A DNA stretch of 64,000 nucleotides from Vibrio aphrogenes (GCF_002157735.2 NZ_AP018689.1:2079619-2143618), one strand, 5' to 3'. Shown: positions 16,639 to 26,418, counted from the stretch's first letter. Made by a program: numbers and translations. The notes: generated by a model from the letters alone, not told the origin.

Positions 16639-18045
16639 TTCACTCAAGCTGCCAATTTGTGTCGTAAACTATTTAGCAACACAAAATCAGACCAACCGAA
16701 CCCAGCGCAGGAAAGCTCAAATGGAGACGTTAATCTGAACATTATCACTCGCCAAGAGCATAGTATCTCTCGTGCACACATCAGCGACAATGCGCTGAAA
16801 GTTCTCTATCGACTTAATAAACATGGCTATGATGCCTTTTTAGTCGGTGGTGGTGTCCGCGATCTATTGCTTGATAAACAACCGAAAGATTTTGATATAG
16901 CGACCAATGCTACTCCAGAACAAATTAAGCTGTTATTTCGTAACTGTCGCTTAATTGGCCGTCGCTTCCGTCTCGCTCATATTATGTTTGGGCGTGAAAT
17001 TATTGAAGTCGCCACCTTCCGCGGCCATCATCAAGAACCGGAAAAAAATCAATCGGCACAGTCGAAAGAAGGCATGTTATTACGCGACAATGTCTACGGA
17101 ACCATTCAAGAAGATGCGGAACGTCGAGATTTCACGATCAATGCGATGTATTACAACATTGCTGATTTTAGCATTCACGATTACGCCAATGGAGTACGAG
17201 ATCTAAAAGCGGGCGTAGTACGCATGATAGGCGATCCTGAAACCCGTTATCGAGAAGATCCGGTGCGCATGATCCGTGCCATCCGTTTTGCGGCTAAATT
17301 AAATATGACCATTGAGCCACAGACCGCGGCTCCGATTAAACAACTCGTCCATTTAATGTCCGGGGTTCCTGCCGCACGTTTATTTGAAGAGTCATTAAAA
17401 CTTCTGCAATCAGGACAAGGATGGGCAACTTATCAATTGCTGCGAGAATATAATTTATTCTCAACCCTTTTTCCGGCGGTCGCCCAGCATTTCACCCCAG
17501 AGCAAAACTCACATACTGAGAAAATGGTTGAGATCGTCCTGAAATCTACCGACAAACGGATTAATGAAGGTAAACGAATTAACCCAGCCTTTATGTTCGC
17601 AGCGTTCTTGTGGTATCCATTACAATATCGTGCCAATGAATTGGCCGACACGCGTAAGCTCAATCAATACGATGCCATCATGATGGCCAGCAATGACATT
17701 TTAGATGAACAAGTTCGTCACCTCGCTATTCCCCGACGCCACAGCGCTACGATTCGAGATATCTGGCAATTGCAATTACGCTTAACTCGTCGTACTGGAA
17801 AGCGCGCTTTTCATATGTTGGAACTGAATAAATTCCGTGCCGGCTTCGATATGCTGGAAATGCGTGGTAAAGCAGAAGGCGGACAAAGCCAAGAGTTAGC
17901 CCATTGGTGGCAAGAGTTCCAAGATGCGCCATTGGTGCATCGTCAAAATATGGTGCACGCTTTGGGTAATGAAAAGCCGGCAGGACGTCGCCGCCGCCGT
18001 CCGCATGCTAAGCGTAAACCGAAAAAAGCAAAGGCTAAAGAATGA
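16636..18045 (+). CDS. pcnB: Poly(A) polymerase I
   Basis: PcnB adds 3' poly(A) tails that target RNAs for decay and affects ColE1-type plasmid copy number. From the AUU start it has 469 residues. The nucleotidyltransferase head has VGGGVRDLLL (from residue 70) and the metal pair D85/D87 in KDFDIAT. An RRDFTINAMYY motif and a tRNA-nucleotidyltransferase-type RNA-binding region follow. The C-terminus is a strongly basic tail rich in Arg and Lys. Starting at AUU rather than the ATG at 16558 removes 26 residues without similarity to the family. The stop overlaps folK by four bases (ATGA), so folK is probably coupled. Confidence 0.93.
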   Translation: MFTQAANLCRKLFSNTKSDQPNPAQESSNGDVNLNIITRQEHSISRAHISDNALKVLYRLNKHGYDAFLVGGGVRDLLLDKQPKDFDIATNATPEQIKLLFRNCRLIGRRFRLAHIMFGREIIEVATFRGHHQEPEKNQSAQSKEGMLLRDNVYGTIQEDAERRDFTINAMYYNIADFSIHDYANGVRDLKAGVVRMIGDPETRYREDPVRMIRAIRFAAKLNMTIEPQTAAPIKQLVHLMSGVPAARLFEESLKLLQSGQGWATYQLLREYNLFSTLFPAVAQHFTPEQNSHTEKMVEIVLKSTDKRINEGKRINPAFMFAAFLWYPLQYRANELADTRKLNQYDAIMMASNDILDEQVRHLAIPRRHSATIRDIWQLQLRLTRRTGKRAFHMLELNKFRAGFDMLEMRGKAEGGQSQELAHWWQEFQDAPLVHRQNMVHALGNEKPAGRRRRRPHAKRKPKKAKAKE

Positions 18046-18527
18046 TCACGGCATACATCGCTATCGGCAGTAATTTATCCGATCCTGTGGCACAAGCACA
18101 AAAAGCTATTGAAGCTTTGCGCCAACACCCCCATATAAAGCTGGTGAACTGCTCATCACTGTACTCCAGTACACCGATGGGCCCACAAGATCAGCCAGAC
18201 TACATTAATGCGGTGGCGGAAATACAGACTCACTTAACGCCTTTAGAATTGCTCGATAGCACTCAAGCTATTGAACTCGAGCAAGGGCGTGTACGTAAAG
18301 CGGAACGTTGGGGGCCAAGAAGTTTGGATCTCGATATTCTTCTTTATGGCGATCAGGTGATCAACCACGAACGTTTGACGGTGCCACATTACGGCATGAA
18401 GGTTCGTGAATTTGTCATTTACCCTTTGTATGAAATCGCCCCACATTTATCCCTACCTGATGGGACAGAGCTTCAATATCTGATCAAAACCATTGATCGT
18501 AATGGGCTCTCTATTTGGCAAGCCTAA
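18042..18527 (+). CDS. folK: 6-hydroxymethyl-7,8-dihydropterin pyrophosphokinase
   Basis: FolK (HPPK) transfers pyrophosphate from ATP to hydroxymethyl-dihydropterin in folate synthesis. The 161 residues show the N-terminal IAIGSNLSDP motif, SSLYSSTPMGPQDQPDYINAV, and the signature ERWGPRSLDLDILLYG whose aspartates bind magnesium. It overlaps pcnB by ATGA and is followed by panB, the gene order usual in gammaproteobacteria. Confidence 0.95.
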   Translation: MITAYIAIGSNLSDPVAQAQKAIEALRQHPHIKLVNCSSLYSSTPMGPQDQPDYINAVAEIQTHLTPLELLDSTQAIELEQGRVRKAERWGPRSLDLDILLYGDQVINHERLTVPHYGMKVREFVIYPLYEIAPHLSLPDGTELQYLIKTIDRNGLSIWQA

Positions 18528-18579
18528 TCTGGCTCGTCGACCACGACGTTGCGTACGCTTGCTTTAATAAGGAATAATC

Positions 18580-19374
18580 ATGAAAAAAGTATCAATCAAC
18601 ACCTTAATCAAGTGGAAACAAGAAGGGCTCAAATTTGCCACTTCCACTGCTTATGATGCCAGCTTTGCTCAGCTATTTGAGCAACAAGAAATACCACTAT
18701 TATTAGTCGGTGACTCACTCGGCATGGTGTTGCAAGGCGAAGAAAGCACACTACCAGTTACCGTTGAAGATATTGCCTACCATACTCGCAGTGTCCGTGC
18801 TGGTAGCCCTAACTGCCTATTGCTTGCCGATATGCCATTTATGAGTTATGCCACTCCCGAACAGGCTTGCCAAAATGCCGCAACGTTAATGCGTGCAGGT
18901 GCAAACATGGTCAAACTTGAAGGTGGCAGTTGGTTAATTGAAACCGTAAAACAATTAACTGAACGCTCGGTGCCTGTTTGTGCCCATTTAGGTTTGACAC
19001 CTCAATCTGTGAATATTTTTGGTGGTTTCCGTATTCAAGGGCGTGAACAAGAAAAAGCCCAACAAATCTTAGAAGACGCTATCGCGCTACAAAATGCCGG
19101 TGCGCAATTATTAGTGTTAGAATGCGTCCCAAGCCAATTGGCAAAACGTATTACCGAAGAGCTTACCATCCCAGTCATTGGGATCGGTGCAGGTAAAGAT
19201 ACCGATGGGCAAATCCTCGTTATGCACGATATGTTCGGGATTTCCGCCAATTATATGCCAAAATTTTCGAAAAACTTTTTAACTGAAACCGGCAGCATGC
19301 AAGCCGCAGTACAGCAATATATTCACGATGTTCAAACTGGTGCCTTCCCTGGCCCAGAACATAGCTTTGAATAA
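18580..19374 (+). CDS. panB: 3-methyl-2-oxobutanoate hydroxymethyltransferase
   Basis: PanB makes ketopantoate from alpha-ketoisovalerate and methylene-tetrahydrofolate, the first committed pantothenate step. The 264-residue length is standard. Characteristic stretches are [24 protein letters not shown] (metal-binding Asp), [25 protein letters not shown] and [14 protein letters not shown] lies six bases before the ATG. It is co-directional with panC 29 bases downstream, so the two pantoate-branch enzymes are probably co-transcribed. Confidence 0.96.
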   Translation: MKKVSINTLIKWKQEGLKFATSTAYDASFAQLFEQQEIPLLLVGDSLGMVLQGEESTLPVTVEDIAYHTRSVRAGSPNCLLLADMPFMSYATPEQACQNAATLMRAGANMVKLEGGSWLIETVKQLTERSVPVCAHLGLTPQSVNIFGGFRIQGREQEKAQQILEDAIALQNAGAQLLVLECVPSQLAKRITEELTIPVIGIGAGKDTDGQILVMHDMFGISANYMPKFSKNFLTETGSMQAAVQQYIHDVQTGAFPGPEHSFE

Positions 19375-19403
19375 TATTCTGCTGATAAACGTAAGGAACA
19401 AGT

Positions 19404-20276
19404 ATGCAAACTTTTGCTGATATTGTCTCATTAAGAGATCAGCTAAAAAGCGCTCGTCGTGATGGTCGTCGTATCGCTTTTGTCCCAACGATGGGCAATT
19501 TACACGAAGGTCACCTCACTTTAGTCCGTAAAGCACGTGAACATGCCGATCTGGTTGTCGTCAGTATTTTTGTTAATCCCATGCAATTTGAACGTGCGGA
19601 TGATTTAAATAACTACCCTAGAACCTTGGATGAAGACCTAAGTAAACTGAACAGTGAAGGCGTTGATTTTGTCTTTACTCCAACCCCAGAGTTGATGTAT
19701 CCAGAAGGTTTAGATAAACAAACTTTCGTTGAAGTTCCTGGCCTATCGCACATGTTAGAAGGTGCATCTCGCCCGGGGCACTTCCGCGGTGTTAGCACGA
19801 TTGTGACTAAGCTATTTAACATAGTACAACCTGATGTCGCTTGTTTTGGGGAGAAAGACTTCCAACAATTAGCTGTCATTCGAAAGATGGTAGCCGATTT
19901 AGTCTTAGATATTGAAATCATTGGAGTACCAACGGTACGTGAGTTAGATGGTTTAGCGATGAGCTCACGTAACGGTTTGCTGAGTCTAAGTGAACGTCAA
20001 CGAGCTCCTGTCTTAGCGCGCACGATGCGCTGGATTGGCAGCCAAATTCGTGGCGGTCGTGAAGACTTCGCTTCATTACTGGAAGATGCCACCGATCAAT
20101 TGCGTGCGGCTGATTTAGAACCGGATGAAATTTTTATTCGTGACGCAATGACACTGCAACTGCCGGGTGAAAGTACCACTCAATTAGTGATCTTAATGTC
20201 GGCCTTCCTAGGTAAAGTACGATTGATTGATAACTTAATTGTCGAACTCGGACAGAGCAAAGACGAAGAAGAATAA
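19404..20276 (+). CDS. panC: Pantothenate synthetase (pantoate-beta-alanine ligase)
   Basis: PanC joins pantoate and beta-alanine using ATP through a pantoyl-adenylate. The 290 residues contain the HIGH-type motif in [16 protein letters not shown], the FVNPMQF pantoate-binding stretch, GEKDFQQL and the KMSKS-like MSSRN. An AAGGAAC ribosome site precedes the ATG. The partner gene panD (beta-alanine supply) is not in the window. Confidence 0.96.
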   Translation: MQTFADIVSLRDQLKSARRDGRRIAFVPTMGNLHEGHLTLVRKAREHADLVVVSIFVNPMQFERADDLNNYPRTLDEDLSKLNSEGVDFVFTPTPELMYPEGLDKQTFVEVPGLSHMLEGASRPGHFRGVSTIVTKLFNIVQPDVACFGEKDFQQLAVIRKMVADLVLDIEIIGVPTVRELDGLAMSSRNGLLSLSERQRAPVLARTMRWIGSQIRGGREDFASLLEDATDQLRAADLEPDEIFIRDAMTLQLPGESTTQLVILMSAFLGKVRLIDNLIVELGQSKDEEE

Positions 20277-20398
20277 TCTAACCTTCTGATATATAGGTAA
20301 TAAAAAATCTATTAGGTGCCTAAGATTGAGTAACTTCTCGTTATCCGCATCTAGCCAAACTTGAGAGCGGCTCTGATTGCAACTCTTCAGTATCCATT

Positions 20399-20433
20399 AA
20401 AAAAGCCGGAACATTTCATTATGTTCCGGCTTT
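20399..20433. terminator. Bidirectional terminator between panC and the ABC exporter
   Basis: AAAGCCGGAACAT (20402-20414) and ATGTTCCGGCTTT (20421-20433) form a perfect 13-bp stem with loop TTCATT. On the minus strand it is followed by a run of T, so it serves best for the ABC exporter transcript and can also stop panC transcripts. Confidence 0.85.
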
Positions 20434-20464
20434 GTCATCTTGCTTGGTCTTTACGCCATCACAC

Positions 20465-20496
20465 AATTTATGTGAGTAACAATTTATGTGAGTAAC
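20465..20496. repeat. Tandem duplication of a 16-bp unit
   Basis: AATTTATGTGAGTAAC occurs twice without interruption, between the terminator and the stop of the permease gene. Confidence 0.85.
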
Positions 20497-20509
20497 AATG
20501 GCGATCAAT

Positions 20510-21280
20510 TTAACTGCGTAAACCGATCCCGCGCGAGATCAAGTAATAAGCAACAGAATACAAGACAACAATAAAGACACTTAACACCCCAAATGAAGTG
20601 TAAATCCCCACATCAGAGACCCCTAAAAATCCATAACGGAAAGCGTTAACCATATACACAATTGGGTTGATTTTTGATACTCCTTGCCAAAACTCTGGCA
20701 ACATACTGATGGAGTAAAACACACCGCCTAAATAGGTTAATGGGGTTAAAACAAACGTCGGAATAATCGAGATATCATCAAAGGTATCCGCAAATACAGC
20801 GTTAATCAGTCCACCTAATGAAAAAACCACTGAGGTAAAGAACACGGTTGAGATAATAATGAACCAATGATGGATCTGTAAATCCACAAAAAACATGGAA
20901 ACGAGAGTGACCATCGCCCCAACCATCAAACCACGAGTCACCCCTCCCATCACATAACCACAAATAATGATATGGTGTGGTACTGGAGCAACTAATAATT
21001 CCTCGATGTTTTTTTGGAATTTCGCACTAAAGAAAGAAGAGGCGACATTCGAATACGAGTTCGTGATCACTGACATCATGATCAGACCAGGAACAATGTA
21101 CTCCATGTAACTAAAACCGTTCATCTCTCCAATTCGAGAGCCAATTAAGTTACCGAAAATAATAAAATACAACGTCATAGTGATCGCAGGTGGCACAATA
21201 GTTTGCACCCAAATACGCATGAAGCGGCGAATTTCTTTCGTGACTAAACTTTTAAAAGCGGTCCAATATAATTCAGCCAT
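20510..21280 (-). CDS. yadH: ABC-2 type transporter permease, YadH-like
   Basis: A 256-residue inner-membrane permease with six predicted transmembrane segments of the ABC-2 exporter family. The second half contains the typical loop TPLTYLGGVFYSISMLPEFWQ and NPIVYMVNAFRYGFLG. It pairs with the ATPase gene immediately upstream, the two sharing one base (TAATG). The substrate is unknown. The position beside can, hpt and pan genes matches yadGH of E. coli. Confidence 0.88.
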   Translation of the reverse strand: MAELYWTAFKSLVTKEIRRFMRIWVQTIVPPAITMTLYFIIFGNLIGSRIGEMNGFSYMEYIVPGLIMMSVITNSYSNVASSFFSAKFQKNIEELLVAPVPHHIIICGYVMGGVTRGLMVGAMVTLVSMFFVDLQIHHWFIIISTVFFTSVVFSLGGLINAVFADTFDDISIIPTFVLTPLTYLGGVFYSISMLPEFWQGVSKINPIVYMVNAFRYGFLGVSDVGIYTSFGVLSVFIVVLYSVAYYLISRGIGLRS

Positions 21281-22221
21281 TACTCATTCTCTCCTTGTAA
21301 TCGATTCTTCTCACCATTTTGAACAATAGTGACAAATAACTCTTCTAAACGGTTGGCTTTATTGCGCATCGATAAGACTTCAATACCTTGTTCGCTTAAT
21401 TGCTCAAATACTCGGTTCAAACCTTGCTCCTTATCGATTTCAACTTCCAAGCTGTTATTTGCAAACTGAGTGATCTTCGCGCCGACTAATACCGGCTGTT
21501 GCGGACAATCTTTCAGATCAAAAATAAAAGTTTCAACACGCAGTTTATTGAGGAGCGCTTTCATTGAGGTATTTTCAATCACTTCACCGCGATGAATAAT
21601 CCCAATATTGCGACACAGCATTTCCGCTTCTTCAAGGTAATGAGTCGTCAGAATAATCGTGACCCCTTCCTGATTAATCTTTTTCAAAAAAGTCCACATA
21701 GAACGGCGTAACTCAATGTCTACACCTGCAGTTGGCTCATCTAAAATCAATAATTTGGGTTCATGCATTAATGCACGAGCAATCATGAGTCGTCTTTTCA
21801 TACCACCCGATAAATTACGAGCACGCTCATTTCGCTTGCTCCACAAATCTAATTGAGATAAATATTTTTCCGCTCTTTCTCGTGCCAGTGGCACCGATAC
21901 CCCGTAGTAACCGGCCTGCTGCATAACAATTTGTAAGACGGTTTCAAAAGGGTTGAAGTTAAACTCTTGAGGGACTAAACCTAATTGTTGCTTCGCTTTC
22001 ACTAAATCAGAATCTATATCAAAATCAAAGACTTTAACTTTGCCTGAGGTCTTATTCACTAAAGAGCTTATCACCCCAATGGTCGTCGATTTACCCGCGC
22101 CATTCGGCCCAAGTAAGGCATAGAAATCCCCTTGTTCAACGTTCAATGACACGCCTTTCAACGCTTCAAAGCCGCCGCCATAAGTCTTCCTCAAATCTTG
22201 AATTTCAAGTGCATATGTCAT
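21280..22221 (-). CDS. yadG: ABC transporter ATP-binding protein, YadG-like
   Basis: A 313-residue ABC ATPase with Walker A GPNGAGKST (from residue 38), signature LSGGM, Walker B LLILDEPTAGVD and the H-loop TTHYLEEAEML. The C-terminal region of about 90 residues is typical of ABC-2 export systems. AAGGTGA lies upstream of the start. It is divergent from can and coupled to the permease gene downstream. Confidence 0.92.
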   Translation of the reverse strand: MTYALEIQDLRKTYGGGFEALKGVSLNVEQGDFYALLGPNGAGKSTTIGVISSLVNKTSGKVKVFDFDIDSDLVKAKQQLGLVPQEFNFNPFETVLQIVMQQAGYYGVSVPLARERAEKYLSQLDLWSKRNERARNLSGGMKRRLMIARALMHEPKLLILDEPTAGVDIELRRSMWTFLKKINQEGVTIILTTHYLEEAEMLCRNIGIIHRGEVIENTSMKALLNKLRVETFIFDLKDCPQQPVLVGAKITQFANNSLEVEIDKEQGLNRVFEQLSEQGIEVLSMRNKANRLEELFVTIVQNGEKNRLQGENE

Positions 22222-22315
22222 TTAATAATCACCTTCGAATGATAAATAGATCACAAATCGGATTTGCTTTTTATCTGTCTTGTGTATAGTAAGGCAAGTT
22301 AATAAGGAAGGTAAC

Positions 22316-22975
22316 ATGCCAGATATTAAACAGTTATTTAAAAATAACTCGACTTGGGCCGAGTCGATTAAATCAGAGCGCCCTGAGTTTTTTACTAAAC
22401 TTAAGGAATCTCAACACCCTGAATATTTATGGATCGGTTGCTCAGATAGCCGAGTACCAGCAGAACGCCTAACCGGGCTTTATTCTGGTGAATTATTTGT
22501 GCACCGTAATGTCGCCAACCAAGTCGTCCACACTGACCTCAATTGCCTATCAGTCGTTCAATACGCCGTGGATGTACTTAAAGTAAAACACATCATTGTA
22601 TGCGGTCACTATGGCTGTGGTGGTGTTCAAGCTTCGATTGATAATCCACAATTAGGCCTCATCAACAACTGGTTATTACACATTCGCGATCTCTTCTTAA
22701 TTTATCGTGAATGGTTGGCACAATTTCCAGAAGAGCAATGGGCTGATAAGCTTTGTGAACTCAATGTTGCCGAGCAAGTTTATAACTTAGGTAACTCAAC
22801 CATTCTGCAACAAGCTTGGGAACGTGGCCAAAAGGTGCAAATCCACGGTTGGGTATACGGTATCGGCGATGGCGTTCTAAATGACTTAGGTGTTCGCTGT
22901 CATAGTCCAGAAACACTCGAAGCCTCTCATAAAGCCTCTTTAGAGAAGATCCTGAGCTCAAAACCCAATAAATAG
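22316..22975 (+). CDS. can: Beta-class carbonic anhydrase
   Basis: Interconverts CO2 and bicarbonate, supplying bicarbonate to carboxylases at ambient CO2. The 219-residue protein has the zinc ligands C42, D44, H98 and C101, in CSDSR and GHYGCGG, at the same positions as E. coli Can. The ATG at 22316 is chosen over the open frame at 22280 because AAGGAAGG stands seven bases before it. Divergent from yadG, as in E. coli. Confidence 0.95.
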   Translation: MPDIKQLFKNNSTWAESIKSERPEFFTKLKESQHPEYLWIGCSDSRVPAERLTGLYSGELFVHRNVANQVVHTDLNCLSVVQYAVDVLKVKHIIVCGHYGCGGVQASIDNPQLGLINNWLLHIRDLFLIYREWLAQFPEEQWADKLCELNVAEQVYNLGNSTILQQAWERGQKVQIHGWVYGIGDGVLNDLGVRCHSPETLEASHKASLEKILSSKPNK

Positions 22976-23009
22976 CCCACTGAGTCTTCTATAACAGAAA
23001 TCTATAAAC

Positions 23010-23039
23010 TAAAAGAGCGACCAATCCGTCGCTCTTTTA
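23010..23039. terminator. Terminator after can
   Basis: TAAAAGAGCGAC and GTCGCTCTTTTA form a perfect 12-bp stem around loop CAATCC. The T-rich descending arm fits a Rho-independent terminator that could work on both strands. It lies between can and the convergent hpt. Confidence 0.85.
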
Positions 23040-23165
23040 GTCTGAATCTGAAAATCATTCTATCGTTTTAGAAAGGGTAAATCGAATGATCTCCACTCAT
23101 ATTCAATATGGATAAAGTTGATAATCTAAACTGTATTTGCCGATTATGTCATTTATCTTTAAAGC

Positions 23166-23696
23166 TTATTCTTGTGGGATCACCTTACCAATATAAGGCA
23201 AATGGCGATAGTTTTGCGCATAATCGATACCGACGCCAACCACAAACTCATCAGGAATTTCAAAGCCGATCCATTTGGCATCAACTTCGACTTCACGGCG
23301 TGAAGGCTTATCCAACAAAGTACAAATTTCAATTGAGTTCGGTTCACGGATCTCAAGAATTTCACGAACTTTACTTAAGGTGTTGCCTGTATCAATGATA
23401 TCTTCAACCAGTAAAACATCTTTACCTTTAATATCATCATCAAGGTCTTTTAAGATACGCACGTCACGAGAACTAGTCATGCCGTTGCCATAGCTTGAAG
23501 CTGTCATAAAATCAATTTGATGATTTAAATCGATAGCACGAGATAAATCTGCCATAAAGACATACGAACCGCGTAATAAGCCAACAATCACTAAATTTTC
23601 TGAACCTTGGTAATAATCGGCAATCGCTTTACCTAGAACTTTTACTCGATCTTGCACATCCTGTTCAGAGATCATTACTTCTACGGTGTGTTTCAT
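23166..23696 (-). CDS. hpt: Hypoxanthine phosphoribosyltransferase
   Basis: A purine-salvage enzyme converting hypoxanthine (and guanine less well) with PRPP to IMP. The 176 residues include the PRPP-binding motif [14 protein letters not shown] (94-107), the flexible-loop SSYGNGM and the C-terminal [15 protein letters not shown] purine-binding stretch. It is convergent with can and divergent from the hapR/luxR homologue, the same neighbourhood as in other Vibrio genomes. Confidence 0.95.
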   Translation of the reverse strand: MKHTVEVMISEQDVQDRVKVLGKAIADYYQGSENLVIVGLLRGSYVFMADLSRAIDLNHQIDFMTASSYGNGMTSSRDVRILKDLDDDIKGKDVLLVEDIIDTGNTLSKVREILEIREPNSIEICTLLDKPSRREVEVDAKWIGFEIPDEFVVGVGIDYAQNYRHLPYIGKVIPQE

Positions 23697-23845
23697 ACTT
23701 TTCTCAATTTTTAGATTTTACTGCAAAATAAATTATACCTAGTAAAGGTAAAATTTTAACGTCAAGTTATCTATTCTAGCACTGCAAACCTCTGACGTTA
23801 ACTTTTACCCGACACAATCTCACGTTTGATGGCTTTTTGTTCAGA

Positions 23846-23873
23846 TTGACACAAGATTCAACAGCGGTAGACT
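23846..23873 (+). promoter_or_regulatory. Candidate promoter of the hapR/luxR homologue
   Basis: TTGACA (23846-23851) and TAGACT (23868-23873) are separated by 16 bases. Initiation here would give a 5' leader of roughly 85 bases. Confidence 0.4.
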
Positions 23874-23935
23874 GATTCCTAAAATAATTACTCTAAATTT
23901 AACCCTTATCTTTACCCCCCCAGTATTACTCTCTA

Positions 23936-23958
23936 TTGCAGTTGGGATTATTTTAGGA
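23936..23958 (+). promoter_or_regulatory. Possible Qrr small-RNA pairing site in the hapR/luxR leader
   Basis: The leader contains CAGTTGGGATTAT just before the ribosome site. CAGTTGG is complementary to the CCAACUG core that I recall from Vibrio Qrr RNAs, which repress hapR/luxR translation. The match is short and the claim rests on position plus memory of Qrr sequence. Confidence 0.3.
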
Positions 23959-23965
23959 TCTGATC

Positions 23966-24574
23966 ATGGATATGATAATACACCGCCCAAGGACTCGATT
24001 AAGCCCGGAAAAAAGAAAGCAACAATTACTCGAGATAGGCATTGATGTCTTCGCACGACGTGGTATCGGCCGTGGAGGGCATGCGGATATAGCAGAAATC
24101 GCTCATGTTTCTGTCGCCACTGTTTTTAATTATTTTCCCACTCGTGAAGGCTTAGTAGAAGCCATTCTCAATGAAGTCGAGCAACACTTTACCACCTTCT
24201 TAGAGAGGAATATTGACCTTACTCTTCCCGTCAAGCACAACTTACAAACCCTCTCTCAACAATTGATCGAGACGGTATTAAATGAAACACAATGGATAAA
24301 AATTTGGTTTGAATGGAGTACTTCTACTCGAGAGGACGTATGGCCATTATTTGTTGCCACTCACACTAAGCATCAGCACAACTTCCGAACGCTGTTTGCC
24401 AATGCAATTGTTCAAGGTGAATTAAATGATCGCCACCATCCGAGTAACATTGCCAAGTTATTTCATGGCATTTGTTATTCTATTTTTGTTCAGGCCAACC
24501 GTCGCCCAGATAGAGATTACTTAAACCACTTAGCCAGCAGCTTCATCGAGATGTTATGTATTTATAAAGACTAA
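23966..24574 (+). CDS. hapR: Quorum-sensing master regulator of the HapR/LuxR/OpaR/SmcR family (TetR-type)
   Basis: A 202-residue TetR-family DNA-binding protein that in Vibrio switches on high-cell-density genes and represses biofilm or virulence genes. The N-terminal stretches RPRTRLSPEKRK, VFARRGIGRGGHADIAEIA and VSVATVFNYFPTREGLVE are nearly identical to HapR. The recognition helix is thus conserved, while the C-terminal ligand/dimer domain is more divergent but keeps WFEWSTSTRE, VWPLFVATH and FHGICYSIFVQANR. AGGA lies seven bases before the ATG. Different species call this gene luxR, opaR, smcR, litR or hapR. It lies next to hpt, as expected. Confidence 0.93.
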   Translation: MDMIIHRPRTRLSPEKRKQQLLEIGIDVFARRGIGRGGHADIAEIAHVSVATVFNYFPTREGLVEAILNEVEQHFTTFLERNIDLTLPVKHNLQTLSQQLIETVLNETQWIKIWFEWSTSTREDVWPLFVATHTKHQHNFRTLFANAIVQGELNDRHHPSNIAKLFHGICYSIFVQANRRPDRDYLNHLASSFIEMLCIYKD

Positions 24575-24692
24575 TGGTTCTTTTGCAATAACCCTCTCAT
24601 TGATACACGCTCAGAAATGGCATAGCAGAAGCAATAATCAACGACTAATAACTACAATTAATATAAGTAACCTCAGCTGCAGATAATGACGA

Positions 24693-24726
24693 AAAGAGCC
24701 GTACAGCGCAAACTGTACGGCTCTTT
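24693..24726. terminator. Bidirectional terminator between the hapR/luxR homologue and lpd
   Basis: AAAGAGCCGTACAG and CTGTACGGCTCTTT form a perfect 14-bp stem around loop CGCAAA, with A and T tracts on the two sides. The two genes converge on it. Confidence 0.9.
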
Positions 24727-24787
24727 ATTATTTTGCATCAAAGCGATTTTCAAGGTTCAGGCTTTCTCGCCACAACCCCTTGAAAAC

Positions 24788-26215
24788 TTACTTCTTACGT
24801 TTAACTGCTTTGGCGTTTGGAAGGTCAGTAATCGTACCTTCAAATACTTCGGCCGCTAAGCCAACAGATTCATGCAATGTTGGGTGAGCGTGGATAGTTA
24901 ATGCGATATCTTCAGCATCACAACCCATTTCAATCGCAAGACCGATTTCACCTAGTAGTTCACCACCGTTAGTACCGACAATCGCACCACCGATAACACG
25001 ATGAGTTTCTTTATCAAAGATAAGCTTCGTCATACCATCAGCGCAATCAGAGGCAATCGCACGGCCCGATGCAGCCCAAGGGAAGGTTGCAGTTTCGTAT
25101 TGAATACCTTCTGCTTTTGCTTCTTTTTCAGTCTTACCAACCCACGCCACTTCTGGCTCAGTATAAGCAATCGATGGAATGACTTTCGGATCGAAGTAGT
25201 GTTTCTTACCAGCAATGACTTCTGCGGCAACGTGGCCTTCATGCACACCTTTGTGAGCTAGCATTGGTTGACCTACGATATCACCGATAGCATGGATATG
25301 AGGTACGTTGGTGCGCATTTGCTTATCAACATTGATAAAGCCACGCTCATCGACTTCAATACCGGCTTTTTCTGCATCCATTAGCTTACCGTTTGGCACA
25401 CGACCAATCGCTACTAGGACTGCATCATAACGCTCAGCTTCTGTTGGCGCTTTTTTGCCTTCCATTGAAACGTAGATACCATCTTCTTTCGCTTCAACCG
25501 CCGTCACTTTCGTTTCAAGCATTAGGTTGAATTTATCTTTAATGCGTTTAGTGAACACTTTCACAACGTCTTTATCAGCCGCTGGGATCACTTGGTCAAA
25601 CATTTCCACCACATCAATCTGTGAACCTAATGAGTGGTAAACCGTACCCATTTCTAGACCAATGATACCACCGCCCATAACAAGCAATTTCTTCGGTACT
25701 TCTTTTAGCTCAAGCGCGTCCGTTGAATCCCAAATACGTGGGTCATCATGTGGAATAAATGGCAGTTTAATTGGACGAGAGCCCGCTGCAATGATCGCAT
25801 TATCAAATGAAATAGTCGTAGTTTCTTCACCTTCTACCACTAAAGTTTTCGGATCGGTAAACTTACCGAAACCATTAACCACGGTCACTTTGCGTTGCTT
25901 AGCCATACCAGCAAGGCCACCAGTAAGCTGAGTGATCACTTTATCTTTCCACAAACGGATTTTATCGATGTCAGTTTGAGGTTCACCAAATACCACACCG
26001 TGTTCAGCCATTGCTTTGGCTTCTTCAATCACTTTGGAGACATGAAGGAGTGCTTTTGATGGGATACAACCTACGTTTAAACAAACGCCACCTAGGGTGC
26101 TGTAACGCTCAACTAGAACCGTTTCCAAACCTAAATCGGCACAACGGAAAGCGGCTGAATACCCAGCAGGACCGGCACCGAGTACCACGACTTGTGCTTT
26201 AATTTCTTTGCTCAT
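24788..26215 (-). CDS. lpd: Dihydrolipoyl dehydrogenase (E3)
   Basis: The FAD enzyme reoxidises dihydrolipoyl groups of the pyruvate and 2-oxoglutarate dehydrogenase complexes, reducing NAD. The 475 residues contain the FAD-binding GAGPAGYSAA, the redox-active disulfide C45/C50 in GGVCLNVGCIPSK, the NAD-binding GGGIIGLEMG, and the C-terminal interface motif HAHPTLHES with the catalytic His-Glu pair. It follows aceF but after a terminator and a 296-base spacer, so it probably also has its own promoter, which would suit its service to several complexes. Confidence 0.97.
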   Translation of the reverse strand: MSKEIKAQVVVLGAGPAGYSAAFRCADLGLETVLVERYSTLGGVCLNVGCIPSKALLHVSKVIEEAKAMAEHGVVFGEPQTDIDKIRLWKDKVITQLTGGLAGMAKQRKVTVVNGFGKFTDPKTLVVEGEETTTISFDNAIIAAGSRPIKLPFIPHDDPRIWDSTDALELKEVPKKLLVMGGGIIGLEMGTVYHSLGSQIDVVEMFDQVIPAADKDVVKVFTKRIKDKFNLMLETKVTAVEAKEDGIYVSMEGKKAPTEAERYDAVLVAIGRVPNGKLMDAEKAGIEVDERGFINVDKQMRTNVPHIHAIGDIVGQPMLAHKGVHEGHVAAEVIAGKKHYFDPKVIPSIAYTEPEVAWVGKTEKEAKAEGIQYETATFPWAASGRAIASDCADGMTKLIFDKETHRVIGGAIVGTNGGELLGEIGLAIEMGCDAEDIALTIHAHPTLHESVGLAAEVFEGTITDLPNAKAVKRKK

Positions 26216-26418
26216 TTTGACCTCGTTATAGTCATTTTATCCCTGACAAGCTGACGGTTCCCATGATGCTATCCAGTGAACAATACCTTGCAATGAATAA
26301 CCAAAAGTTGGGAGTGGAACCTAATTCAGAAGTAACGCCAGTTTATCGGCTTGTTAACAAACTGAAAAGCGATTCACCTTAGCCTGTGAGCTAGACAACA
26401 TTCTTTTTTACTTGTGTC

